Shown here: piece after piece, positions 1 to 5,985 of the stretch
Position numbering within the stretch: the first letter of the stretch is position 1
Layout of the letters: each line of letters starts with the position of its first letter
From: Akkermansiaceae bacterium UBA956
Lineage (GTDB): Bacteria > Verrucomicrobiota > Verrucomicrobiia > Verrucomicrobiales > Akkermansiaceae
Direction: 5' to 3'
Length of the DNA: 6,255 bases
NCBI GenBank assembly: GCA_002293145.1
Contig: DBCO01000016.1
Span: 256 to 6,510, forward strand
Notes under the pieces: model-generated
The model's input: the letters and a program-made list of their open reading frames with translations, nothing else
Database searches by the model: none
What the model was told of the DNA's origin: nothing
Translations under genes and position numbers: made by a program

Positions 1-1
1 T

Positions 2-88
2 GACCATTACTTTCAGTTGCACCCCATGCACAATCCCACAGATCGCTCCGAAAAAATCGCCAAACCCTACGAAATCATCAGCGCCTGA
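2..88 (+). CDS. 3' end of an unidentified gene running in from the left edge (partial)
   Basis: A plus-strand frame is open from the window edge to a TGA at 86-88, giving 28 residues that end in KPYEIISA. I do not recognise the family. Two things favour real coding. The residue mix is ordinary for a soluble protein (charged, aromatic and proline residues, no low complexity). Also, 19 of 28 codons end in G or C, as in the confident genes here. It would be convergent with deoA, overlapping its last codons by 22 bases. The fragment is short, so chance openness cannot be excluded; if it is not coding, positions 1-66 are simply the 3' flank of deoA. No intrinsic terminator is visible between the two. 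Confidence 0.45.
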   Translation, partial: DHYFQLHPMHNPTDRSEKIAKPYEIISA

Positions 89-1311
89 CGCAGTTGTTGC
101 TCGGCGCGGTTGGCAGCGGACTCGCTTTGGGCGTGGATACGGGCGATCACATCCCCGCGCTCTAGGCAAACGCCTGTTTTAATCAAACGATCGAATCCAA
201 CCGCGAAATCGACGGGGTCGCTCGACCTAGCTCGGCCTGCTCCGAGTTCCAGAGCCGACTGCCCAACGATGCCGGCATCGAAGGCCGTAACGGTCCCTCC
301 CGCCTCGCTGCGAAGCTCGCGGATCACCGCGGCACGGTGAATGTCAGAGAGTGCAAAAAGCTGTTTGGAATCGCCGCCTTGCTGTGAAACAATAGATTTA
401 AATTTCTCTATAACAGCACCACTCTGAATTTTCGTAAGCAATTGATCCTGAGGAATTTTCGTGATTTTTTCCGCTTGCGATAAAACGAGAGCCAAGAGGT
501 CTTTTGGTCCCCTACCCTGCATGATTTCGAGGGATTCGATGACCTCCAGCGCATTGCCCACAGCATGCCCGAGCGGCTCGTTCATGGCATTCAATTCTGT
601 GCTCACTTCCACCCCCATTTCGCGACCCACTGCCACCATTGCATCTGCTAAAACAATCGCTTGTTCACGCGTTTTCATGAAGGCACCCGAGCCATACTTG
701 ACGTCCAGCACCAGTCGATCCAGCGACTCGGCAAGTTTTTTCGACATGATCGATGCCGTGATCAGTGGGATCGAGGGCACCGTGCCAGTCACATCGCGCA
801 GAGCGTAGAGTTTTTTGTCAGCAGGGCAAAACTGCTCGGTCTGCCCCATCATCGCCACCTGAATCCGCTCCAGTTGTCGCATCGCCTCGTCGATGGAAAG
901 ATTGACCCGAAAGCCCGGGATCGACTCCAGCTTGTCCAAAGTGCCGCCGGTGATGCCTAAGCCTCGACCAGAAACCATCGGGATCCAGCAATCGCAGCAA
1001 GCGACCAGTGGCGCTAAAATCAGCGAAACCTTATCGCCGATGCCGCCCGTAGAATGCTTGTCAACAACCGGCGGGTGCTCGCCTTGAAAGGCGAAACGCT
1101 CGCCGCTCTCCAGCATCGCGTAGGTCAACGCCGCCGTTTCCGCCGCAGTCATGCCACGGAAATACACCGCCATAGCGAAAGCCGACATTTGCGCATCCGC
1201 CACATCACCGCGAGTAAAGCCCTCGATCAACGAGCGAATTTCCTCCTTGGCCAGCTCCAGTCCCTCGCGCTTCTTCACAATCAAAGAAGGCACATGAAAA
1301 TGCTCGCTCAT
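67..1311 (-). CDS. deoA: Thymidine / pyrimidine-nucleoside phosphorylase
   Basis: This 414-residue protein belongs to the thymidine/pyrimidine-nucleoside phosphorylase family, cytosolic enzymes that split thymidine or uridine with phosphate into the free base and (deoxy)ribose 1-phosphate for salvage. The family signature SGRGLGITGGTLDKLE lies at residues 114-129. KHSTGGIGDKVS at 85-96 forms the phosphate site, and KYGSGAFM is at 205-212. The E. coli DeoA catalytic residues His85, Arg171, Ser186 and Lys190 map with a constant one-residue offset to H86, R172, S187 and K191, so the active site looks intact. The order is the usual one: N-terminal helical part, central alpha/beta phosphate-binding domain, and a C-terminal PYNP_C-type domain from about residue 335. 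Length is slightly below the usual 430-440. The ATG at 1309-1311 has no clear Shine-Dalgarno sequence. It starts 17 bases after the stop of the membrane-protein gene upstream, suggesting cotranscription. Sequence alone does not settle thymidine-only versus broad pyrimidine specificity. Confidence 0.95.
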   Translation of the reverse strand: MSEHFHVPSLIVKKREGLELAKEEIRSLIEGFTRGDVADAQMSAFAMAVYFRGMTAAETAALTYAMLESGERFAFQGEHPPVVDKHSTGGIGDKVSLILAPLVACCDCWIPMVSGRGLGITGGTLDKLESIPGFRVNLSIDEAMRQLERIQVAMMGQTEQFCPADKKLYALRDVTGTVPSIPLITASIMSKKLAESLDRLVLDVKYGSGAFMKTREQAIVLADAMVAVGREMGVEVSTELNAMNEPLGHAVGNALEVIESLEIMQGRGPKDLLALVLSQAEKITKIPQDQLLTKIQSGAVIEKFKSIVSQQGGDSKQLFALSDIHRAAVIRELRSEAGGTVTAFDAGIVGQSALELGAGRARSSDPVDFAVGFDRLIKTGVCLERGDVIARIHAQSESAANRAEQQLRQALMIS

Positions 1312-1328
1312 ACGCTTGGTTTGATTGC

Positions 1329-1928
1329 TTATTTGAAGCGACTATTTACATACGCCTGATCATCCGCTGATAGTTTCGAGAAATCATAACGCACGGTTGT
1401 TCCATCGTCGCGTTCAAAAATCAGCTGATCCTTGCCGTCTGCTTTTTCCCGACCAATGCACTTCGCCTTGAGTTTTTTGCCTTGCGCGTTGATCCACTCG
1501 CGCATCACTGGCTCGCCAGAAATGACACCTTTTGCCAACTCTATGACTTTCGCCAATTGTTTCTCCAGCGCTACTTTTAACAAAAATGCTTGATCTAACG
1601 ATGACTTCGGCGGCGGCTGATACAGGAACCAGCCCACGGCCAGCGTCAAAATCAATCCCCACATTTTCGCCGAGAAAAACAAAAACTTGTGTGGCTTCTC
1701 AATAATCACGGACTCCTCCGTTTCCACATCGATTACTTCCTTGATCGTCGTTTGACCAATCGTGATCGAGAAAATCCACACAAAAATCGTCCCCAGCAAA
1801 TGCCCTACCGTGACAATCCACTTTTCTGGCACGAAGCCCGAGGAAAAATGATTCACCCAATAAAACACTACAAATCCCATCAGCCAAAGCACAGGAATCA
1901 AAAAGCCCAATCTCGTCCACAAAGTCAT
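1329..1928 (-). CDS. Three-helix membrane protein with C-terminal SHD1-like domain, function unknown
   Basis: From the ATG at 1926-1928 this is a 199-residue protein. Three hydrophobic stretches look like membrane helices at about residues 7-25, 37-57 and 82-103, followed by a PPPK hinge, a charged helix and a compact C-terminal domain (about 144-198). That domain has the pattern of an SHD1 (SLA1 homology domain 1)-like fold: REWINAQGKKLKAK, then a strand pair around QLIFERDDGTTVRYDFSKL, ending SADDQAYV. SHD1-like domains are abundant in Planctomycetes and Verrucomicrobia, often on membrane or exported proteins, but their ligand there is not established. The frame is also open from a GTG at 1977-1979, which would add 17 residues; I prefer the ATG because MTLWTRLGF leads straight into the first helix, although neither start has a Shine-Dalgarno sequence. 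The stop lies 17 bases before deoA, so the two are probably one transcript, with no obvious functional link. Which side of the membrane the SHD1 domain faces is unclear. Confidence 0.8.
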   Translation of the reverse strand: MTLWTRLGFLIPVLWLMGFVVFYWVNHFSSGFVPEKWIVTVGHLLGTIFVWIFSITIGQTTIKEVIDVETEESVIIEKPHKFLFFSAKMWGLILTLAVGWFLYQPPPKSSLDQAFLLKVALEKQLAKVIELAKGVISGEPVMREWINAQGKKLKAKCIGREKADGKDQLIFERDDGTTVRYDFSKLSADDQAYVNSRFK

Positions 1929-2048
1929 GCACTTAGGCTTAGAGCAAGCGGCGGCGTCTGTAAATGCAAAAAGTTTCACCTTTACGATTGCAGCCAGCGC
2001 TCATCCGCCCTATCCTCTCCGCAGATGAGCACTTGTCACGGACCGCAA
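1929..2048. promoter_or_regulatory. Divergent intergenic region between the SHD1 gene and lipA
   Basis: Two genes diverge from this 120-base gap, so promoters for both should lie here. For lipA the best plus-strand candidate is TTGCAG (1988-1993), a 17-base spacer, then TATCCT (2011-2016). It matches the sigma-70 consensus at only three and four of six positions, and would start transcription near 2022-2024. I see no convincing promoter for the minus-strand gene. A 7-bp inverted repeat, GCTCATC (1999-2005) and GATGAGC (2024-2030), brackets the putative -10 and is described separately. The promoter match is weak and rests on consensus alone. Confidence 0.3.
1999..2030. repeat. 7-bp inverted repeat around the putative lipA -10 element
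   Basis: GCTCATC at 1999-2005 is perfectly complementary in inverted orientation to GATGAGC at 2024-2030, with 18 bases between. The arms flank the candidate -10 hexamer TATCCT at 2011-2016, which is where a repressor operator could sit. A 7-bp match at this distance is not rare by chance, so this is only a candidate. Confidence 0.25.
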
Positions 2049-3041
2049 ATGAAGATGGACCCCTCACTCCATCAAGAGCGCAAGCCTGAATGGATCAAAG
2101 TTCGCCTACCGAACAATCCTGCCTTTTGGTCTACCAAATCTCTCATTACTGACCTCAAGCTCGTCACCGTCTGCGAAGAAGCTCAATGCCCGAACCGCTG
2201 GGAGTGCTGGGGCCAAGGCACCGCCACTTTCATGATCGCTGGCGAAAAATGCACCCGTGCCTGCGGATTTTGCGCCGTCAAAACCGCCAAGCCTGACGCC
2301 CTGGAAGAAGACGAGCCTTTCCGCGTCGCCGAGGCCACCCGACGCATGAAATTGCGCCACGTCGTCATCACCGCCGTGGCCCGCGATGACCTCCGTGATG
2401 GAGGTGCCGAGCATTTCCAGAAAACCATCGAGGCCGTCCGCGCCATCAACCCCGGCATCATCATCGAGGTGCTCGTACCCGATTTCAATGATCGCGACTG
2501 GGCCCTGCAAATGGTCATGGATGCTCGCCCACACATCTTCAATCATAACCTCGAAACCGTCGAACGCCTCACTCCTCTCGTGCGTTCCCGTGCCAAGTAT
2601 CATCGCAGCCTCGCTGTTTTGAAAAAAGCCAAAGCCATGGTTAGCGGAAAAGTCGCCACCAAGAGCGGACTCATGCTCGGACTCGGCGAAATGCACGACG
2701 AGATCCTCACCGCCATGAATGACCTACTCGCCGCCGATGTCACCGTGCTCACACTCGGGCAATACCTGCGGCCCACACCACGGCACTTACCCGTCGTCGA
2801 ATACATCCACCCCGATCGCTTTGCCGAATACAAACAAATCGCCCTCGAAAAAGGCTTCCGCCACGTAGCCAGCGGCCCACTCGTCCGCAGTTCCTACCAC
2901 GCCGCCGATTTCCGCCCTGAGCTCGATATCCTCGAAGATGCCGAAAAACATGCACGCCCATTGGCTGGCCTCGATCTCCAACCCGAGCACCTCGCCATAC
3001 CTCAGGCATCCAGCGAACTGCTCCGCAACAGCATTCTCTAA
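2049..3041 (+). CDS. lipA: Lipoyl synthase (radical SAM)
   Basis: LipA inserts two sulfur atoms at C6 and C8 of the octanoyl chain carried by E2 or H-protein lipoyl domains, making lipoyl groups for the 2-oxoacid dehydrogenases and glycine cleavage. The 330-residue product shows both cluster sites of the family. The auxiliary [4Fe-4S] cysteines C42, C47 and C53 lie in CEEAQCPNRWEC, and the radical-SAM triad C68, C72, C75 lies in CTRACGFC. The C-terminal RSSYHA motif (280-285) supplies the serine ligand of the sacrificial auxiliary cluster. Other family segments include VITAVARDDLRDGGA (107-120) and KSGLMLGLGE (205-214). The frame is open far upstream, but that part lies antisense to the SHD1 gene and does not look like LipA. 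I chose the ATG at 2049 because a weak ACGGA lies just before it and the length fits; ATG 2055 and ATG 2025 (338 residues) are alternatives. No lipB or other lipoate gene is visible. The 3' end is three bases from that of the convergent radC-family gene. Confidence 0.95.
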   Translation: MKMDPSLHQERKPEWIKVRLPNNPAFWSTKSLITDLKLVTVCEEAQCPNRWECWGQGTATFMIAGEKCTRACGFCAVKTAKPDALEEDEPFRVAEATRRMKLRHVVITAVARDDLRDGGAEHFQKTIEAVRAINPGIIIEVLVPDFNDRDWALQMVMDARPHIFNHNLETVERLTPLVRSRAKYHRSLAVLKKAKAMVSGKVATKSGLMLGLGEMHDEILTAMNDLLAADVTVLTLGQYLRPTPRHLPVVEYIHPDRFAEYKQIALEKGFRHVASGPLVRSSYHAADFRPELDILEDAEKHARPLAGLDLQPEHLAIPQASSELLRNSIL

Positions 3042-3044
3042 ATC

Positions 3045-3737
3045 CTAGATCAATCCTGCTTCCCGATAGGAAAAATACGCCAATTTCCCCTCAGCAGGTC
3101 GGCCTATGATCACATGATCGATGAAGCGAATTTGCATCGTCTGGCTCGATTCATTCACCCGCCGCGTCACTTCCGTATCATTCAAACTCGGCGCAGGATC
3201 GCCCGCAGGGTGATTGTGCAGCAATAAAAACGCATAGGCATTTCGGCTAATCACTGGATGTAAAATCTCACGCACATTCGCCATCGTCTCATTCACTGAG
3301 CCAGAGCTCAGCTCTACCAGCGACTCCATCACCAACTTCGAGTTCAGCAACACCACAAACAACTTCTCCTTCGCCAAATGCTGCAACTGCGCCGCAAAGT
3401 GATCATAAATTTTCGTCGGATTATCCAACGGCACACCTTGCACCTGCTCGAGAGAAACCCTCCGCCCCAGCTCAAAAGCCGCAACCAATTGCGAGGCCTT
3501 ACCCACGCCCAGACCATGAAACCTTTTCAACTCAGCCACATCCAGATGACCTAACATCCCCAGTGATCCATAGCGCTGAATCAATTCTCGCCCCACCTGG
3601 ATGGCGCTCTTCCCCTTCACCCCCGTGCGCAAAAACAATGCCATCAACTCCTCATTCGAGAGCGCCTGCACACCCAGCCTCTGCATCTTTTCCCGTGGCC
3701 GATCTTGTGAGGAAAGATCGCGAATCATTGGTTCCAT
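3045..3737 (-). CDS. radC: RadC-family JAB-domain protein (UPF0758)
   Basis: This 230-residue cytosolic protein matches the RadC/UPF0758 family along its length. The N-terminal part has the typical RPREKMQRLGVQALSNEELM (13-32) and RTGVKGKSA (37-45) segments. It is followed by a helix-hairpin-helix-like LKRFHGLGVGKASQLVAA (70-87). The C-terminal half is the JAB/MPN(+) domain with the metal motif HxHx10D, seen as HNHPAGDPAPSLND (H174, H176, D187). Despite the name, a role in recombinational repair has not held up well, and the biochemical activity is unsettled; a metal-dependent hydrolase fold is the safe statement. The start is the ATG at 3735-3737; a second ATG at 3726-3728 would remove three residues, and neither has a Shine-Dalgarno sequence. 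The gene is convergent with lipA and has no same-strand partner in the window. Unlike many radC homologues in accessory DNA, it sits between housekeeping genes, so it is probably the chromosomal copy. Confidence 0.93.
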   Translation of the reverse strand: MEPMIRDLSSQDRPREKMQRLGVQALSNEELMALFLRTGVKGKSAIQVGRELIQRYGSLGMLGHLDVAELKRFHGLGVGKASQLVAAFELGRRVSLEQVQGVPLDNPTKIYDHFAAQLQHLAKEKLFVVLLNSKLVMESLVELSSGSVNETMANVREILHPVISRNAYAFLLLHNHPAGDPAPSLNDTEVTRRVNESSQTMQIRFIDHVIIGRPAEGKLAYFSYREAGLI

Positions 3738-3954
3738 GTCGCACAGCTAACACATCGCGCTGCTCCGAGCAAGAGAGTATTTTGTGCTCAACGATTCCTA
3801 GCGATCACTGCGCACGATTTTACCTCGATTTGATCCATTACACATAGCAGATTCCGGCTGTCTTTGCCCGCCTCCATTCTCTGACAACTAGACCAATCGA
3901 CAATGACTTTTTTCTCTCGCATTTCAACCCATTGTCGCCTACGCTTGCGGCGCG
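3738..3954. other. 217-base divergent intergenic region, no gene seen
   Basis: This gap separates the minus-strand radC-family gene from the plus-strand secreted-protein gene and should hold promoters for both. I find no credible small gene, RNA or terminator. The only structured element I can support is the 8-bp inverted repeat at 3898-3937. No good sigma-70 pair stands out on either strand. Confidence 0.5.
3898..3937. repeat. 8-bp perfect inverted repeat upstream of the secreted-protein gene
   Basis: CGACAATG at 3898-3905 and CATTGTCG at 3930-3937 are exact inverted copies separated by 24 bases that include a T-rich run (TTTTTTCTCTC). The right arm ends 17 bases before the ATG at 3955, in a position suited to an operator or a 5'-leader hairpin. 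It is the only such repeat I noticed in this gap. One 8-bp match in about 200 bases is suggestive rather than significant. Confidence 0.35.
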
Positions 3955-4635
3955 ATGCCTAAGAGATTCCTCACCATCCTCCTTCTGCTGCTAATGCACA
4001 GCTCCAGCCTCGCTGATCATGTCATCGTTTCCGGTGGTCCCTCGCTCAACCGTTGGGAACACTTCCGCACTGCCCAAGACCAGCACGACAAGTGGTGGGC
4101 CAATTTCATCCGCAGCGGCACCATGCGCATGGATGAAATCCGCAAAGTCTATGGCGGCTCCGCCAAACTCGTCTGGATCGTCTACCGCCCCTCCTACGAA
4201 ATGCGCGGTCGTGAAGACGGAAAAAACTACATCTCCATGATCCAACTCCAGGCCAGCAAACGCAAGGTCTCCCTCATCTGGATCAACTCAGGCCCCGATC
4301 TCATCCGCGCCCTCAACAACCTGCCACGCAGCTCCGTGCAGACCTTTGATTACTTCGGCCACTCGAACAAACACTGCTTCTGTCTCGACTACGGTGCCGA
4401 AATCATCGCCGTCTCCACCCAGTGGCTCCACGAGAGCGAACTCGAGCGCATCAATCCCTCCATCTTTGCCGACAAAGCCTACTGCAAATCCTGGGGCTGC
4501 CACACCGGCGAAAGCATGTCAGCACGCTGGAAAGCCGCCCTTGGAGTCCGTCTCGAAGGTGCTCGCGGCAAGACCAACTACCGCGCCCTTTCCCACGGAA
4601 AATTCCCCGCCGTCTCTGGTGGCTGGACCCGCTGA
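3955..4635 (+). CDS. Secreted protein of unknown function with caspase-like His/Cys pattern
   Basis: I do not recognise a named family. The 226-residue product begins with a clear signal peptide: MPKR, a leucine-rich core at about residues 5-14, and a likely cleavage after SSLA near residue 20. It should therefore be exported. The mature part alternates predicted strands (KLVWIVYRP at 71-79, KVSLIWINS at 104-112, VQTFDYFGHS at 128-137) with helices, an alpha/beta arrangement. Two motifs stand out: FDYFGHS with H136, and SWGCHTGES with C182, about 46 residues later. A histidine after a hydrophobic strand, then a cysteine in an [S/C]-x-x-C-x-T-G turn, resembles the His/Cys dyad of clan CD (caspase, CHAT, gingipain) peptidases. 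This is resemblance only, and no activity can be claimed. Three further cysteines (C141, C143, C177) could be disulfide-bonded or structural. The gene ends 41 bases before bioB on the same strand and may be cotranscribed with it. The ATG at 3955 is the only sensible start and lacks a Shine-Dalgarno sequence. Confidence 0.75.
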   Translation: MPKRFLTILLLLLMHSSSLADHVIVSGGPSLNRWEHFRTAQDQHDKWWANFIRSGTMRMDEIRKVYGGSAKLVWIVYRPSYEMRGREDGKNYISMIQLQASKRKVSLIWINSGPDLIRALNNLPRSSVQTFDYFGHSNKHCFCLDYGAEIIAVSTQWLHESELERINPSIFADKAYCKSWGCHTGESMSARWKAALGVRLEGARGKTNYRALSHGKFPAVSGGWTR

Positions 4636-4676
4636 GCGAATCAGCAAACCATTCATCTTTCTACCACTATCGATTC

Positions 4677-5702
4677 ATGACTTACGAAAACTTACTCGCC
4701 CTGTATCAGCTTCCCCTCTTCGATCTCATCGACCAATCCCGCGCCGTTCACAAAGAACATTGGTCCGCCGGTAAAGTGCAGCTCTGCACCCTTCTCTCCA
4801 TCAAAACCGGCGGCTGCTCCGAGGATTGCTCCTATTGCGCCCAGTCAGCCCGCTACAAATCGGGAGTCGAGGCCGAGCGCCTGATGTCGAAGGAACTCGT
4901 CATGGAACGGGCCCTCCAAGCCCGCGCCACAGGCTCAACCCGCTTCTGCATGGGCGCCGCTTGGCGTGGCGTGCGCATGGGCACCCAGCGCTTTGAGCAA
5001 GTGCTCGATATCGTCGGCGATGTCGCCAAACTCGGCATGGAAGTCTGCGTCACCCTTGGCGAACTCGGCCCGGAAGAAGCTGCGGCGCTCAAGCAAGCAG
5101 GCGTCACCGCCTACAATCACAACGTCGATACCTCCCCCGAGCACTACCCAAACATCGTCACTACCCACACATTTGAGGATCGCTTGCGCACCATTCGCCA
5201 CGCACAAGATGCTGGCATGTCCGTCTGCTGCGGTGGCATCCTCGGCCTTGGAGAGACCATCGAGGACCGCCTCAAAATGCTGGAGGTCATCTCCAACTTC
5301 AATCCTCAGCCTGAATCGATCCCAATCAATGCACTCATGCCGATGCCTGGCACCCCACTGGCCGAGAACTCCCAAGTCGATCCCCTCGATCTCGTGCGCA
5401 TGATCGCCGTCACCCGCATCGCCGTGCCCAAGGCCAAGGTCCGGCTCTCCGCCGGTCGCACCATGCTCAGCGACGAAGCCCAGAGCCTGTGCTTCTTCGC
5501 CGGTGCCAACTCGATTTTCTACGGTGACAAACTCCTCACTGCCAAAAATCCAGCTGTCGAGAAAGACCGCAACCTCCTCGCCAAACTCGGCCTCGGTACG
5601 CAACTGCCCAATCCCGAAATGGCAGCACCCGCCTGCGACCCCACCCAAGAGTCAGCCCCAGCGTGCTGCACGACGACTACCGAATCCTCCTGCTGCGCTT
5701 AG
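4677..5702 (+). CDS. bioB: Biotin synthase (radical SAM)
   Basis: BioB inserts sulfur between C6 and C9 of dethiobiotin, the last step of biotin synthesis, using a [4Fe-4S]/SAM radical centre and a sacrificial [2Fe-2S] cluster. From ATG 4677 the protein has 341 residues. The radical-SAM triad is C47, C51, C54 in GGCSEDCSYCAQS. The [2Fe-2S] ligands of E. coli BioB (C97, C128, C188, R260) correspond to C91, C124, C184 and R256, all present. YNHNVDTS (146-153) and NALMPMPGTPL (218-228) are typical of the family. The frame is open back to 4422, but that part overlaps the secreted-protein gene and is not BioB-like. MTYENLLALY is the natural N-terminus although no Shine-Dalgarno sequence precedes it. 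The last ~25 residues are an unusual extension rich in alanine, threonine and cysteine, with C320, C330, C331, C339 and C340. No other biotin gene (bioA, bioD, bioF) is in the window, so bioB is not in a visible biotin operon. Confidence 0.95.
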   Translation: MTYENLLALYQLPLFDLIDQSRAVHKEHWSAGKVQLCTLLSIKTGGCSEDCSYCAQSARYKSGVEAERLMSKELVMERALQARATGSTRFCMGAAWRGVRMGTQRFEQVLDIVGDVAKLGMEVCVTLGELGPEEAAALKQAGVTAYNHNVDTSPEHYPNIVTTHTFEDRLRTIRHAQDAGMSVCCGGILGLGETIEDRLKMLEVISNFNPQPESIPINALMPMPGTPLAENSQVDPLDLVRMIAVTRIAVPKAKVRLSAGRTMLSDEAQSLCFFAGANSIFYGDKLLTAKNPAVEKDRNLLAKLGLGTQLPNPEMAAPACDPTQESAPACCTTTTESSCCA

Positions 5703-5884
5703 TAAGACCACAATCGCTGATAAAAAAATGAGCCTAGGCAGCTTGCCTGTGCAGCAACCCAATCGCACCAATAAAACCACGCGGTTTCATCTCGAAATGC
5801 TTTAAGAAGAGATTTTACTTGGTCGCTCTCCTTGAATTCACGGTTACTGCGCCCCAGTGATGTAGTCGCGCCTAATGTTCCAGC
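5703..5884. other. Intergenic region between bioB and the CRISPR repeats, no gene seen
   Basis: No credible coding frame lies here. Frames on both strands that cross this stretch continue into the CRISPR repeats and are artefacts. A small hairpin, AAACC (5774-5778), loop ACGC, GGTTT (5783-5787), and a second weak one, AGGCA/TGCCT just before it, could slow transcription after bioB. Neither is followed by a run of T, so I do not call an intrinsic terminator. I see no further copy of the CRISPR repeat one period (67 bases) to the left of the first. Confidence 0.45.
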
Positions 5885-5885
5885 T

Positions 5886-5918
5886 GTTTCAATCCGCGCC
5901 CCTCTTGCGAGGGGCGAT
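5886..5918 (-). repeat. CRISPR repeat unit at the leader-distal (left) end, if minus-oriented
   Basis: This copy starts GTTTCAATCC on the plus strand and carries the 8-bp stem CGCCCCTC/GAGGGGCG. It is identical to the other copy, with no decay, although the leader-distal repeat is often degenerate in older arrays. Confidence 0.85.
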
Positions 5919-5952
5919 GCGCAAGCGGTCTGGCATACGCCACACACAATAT

Positions 5953-5985
5953 GTTTCAATCCGCGCCCCTCTTGCGAGGGGCGAT
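5953..5985 (-). repeat. CRISPR repeat unit at the leader-proximal (right) end, if minus-oriented
   Basis: This is the identical second copy of the repeat. The sequence to its right is more AT-rich than the repeats and spacer and has no further full repeat, which suits the leader side of a minus-strand array. Confidence 0.85.

Larger units (their letters stand above)
5886..5985 (-). CRISPR. Two-repeat CRISPR array, type I-C-like repeat, one spacer
   Basis: Two 33-base repeats at 5886-5918 and 5953-5985 are identical; identity extends one base further on each side, to 35. They flank a unique 34-base spacer (5919-5952), giving a 67-base period, within the normal CRISPR range. Each repeat contains a palindrome, CGCCCCTC and GAGGGGCG around a 4-base loop TTGC. 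On the minus strand the repeat begins ATCGCCCC and ends GGATTGAAAC. The ATTGAAAC end is the usual 3' end of many class 1 repeats, becoming the crRNA 5' handle, and the whole pattern is closest to type I-C repeats as I know them. The array is therefore read as minus strand, which would put its leader to the right, in 5986-6210. I see no third full repeat on either side and no cas gene. Type assignment is by repeat resemblance only. Confidence 0.85.

Noticed and set aside
1689..2048. Long N-terminal extension of lipA
   Set aside because: The frame is open but lies antisense to the SHD1 gene; its translation is rich in His, Arg and Gln and unlike LipA, which begins normally near 2049.
4422..4676. 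N-terminal extension of bioB
   Set aside because: It overlaps the secreted-protein gene in another frame and does not look like BioB; MTYENLLALY at 4677 fits the family start.
4935..5648. Long minus-strand frame (237 residues) opposite bioB
   Set aside because: It is a shadow of the GC-biased bioB codons, with Gly/Asp/Val-rich low-complexity translation and no domain; the same holds for the minus frame at 2106-2696 opposite lipA.
5774..5787. AAACC/GGTTT hairpin as the bioB terminator
   Set aside because: The stem is only five pairs and no T-tract follows.
5699..5959. Minus-strand 86-residue frame with ASPLARGARIET
   Set aside because: That peptide is the translation of the CRISPR repeat, a well-known source of false protein annotations. 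The rest of the frame covers the bioB 3' flank and shows no domain.
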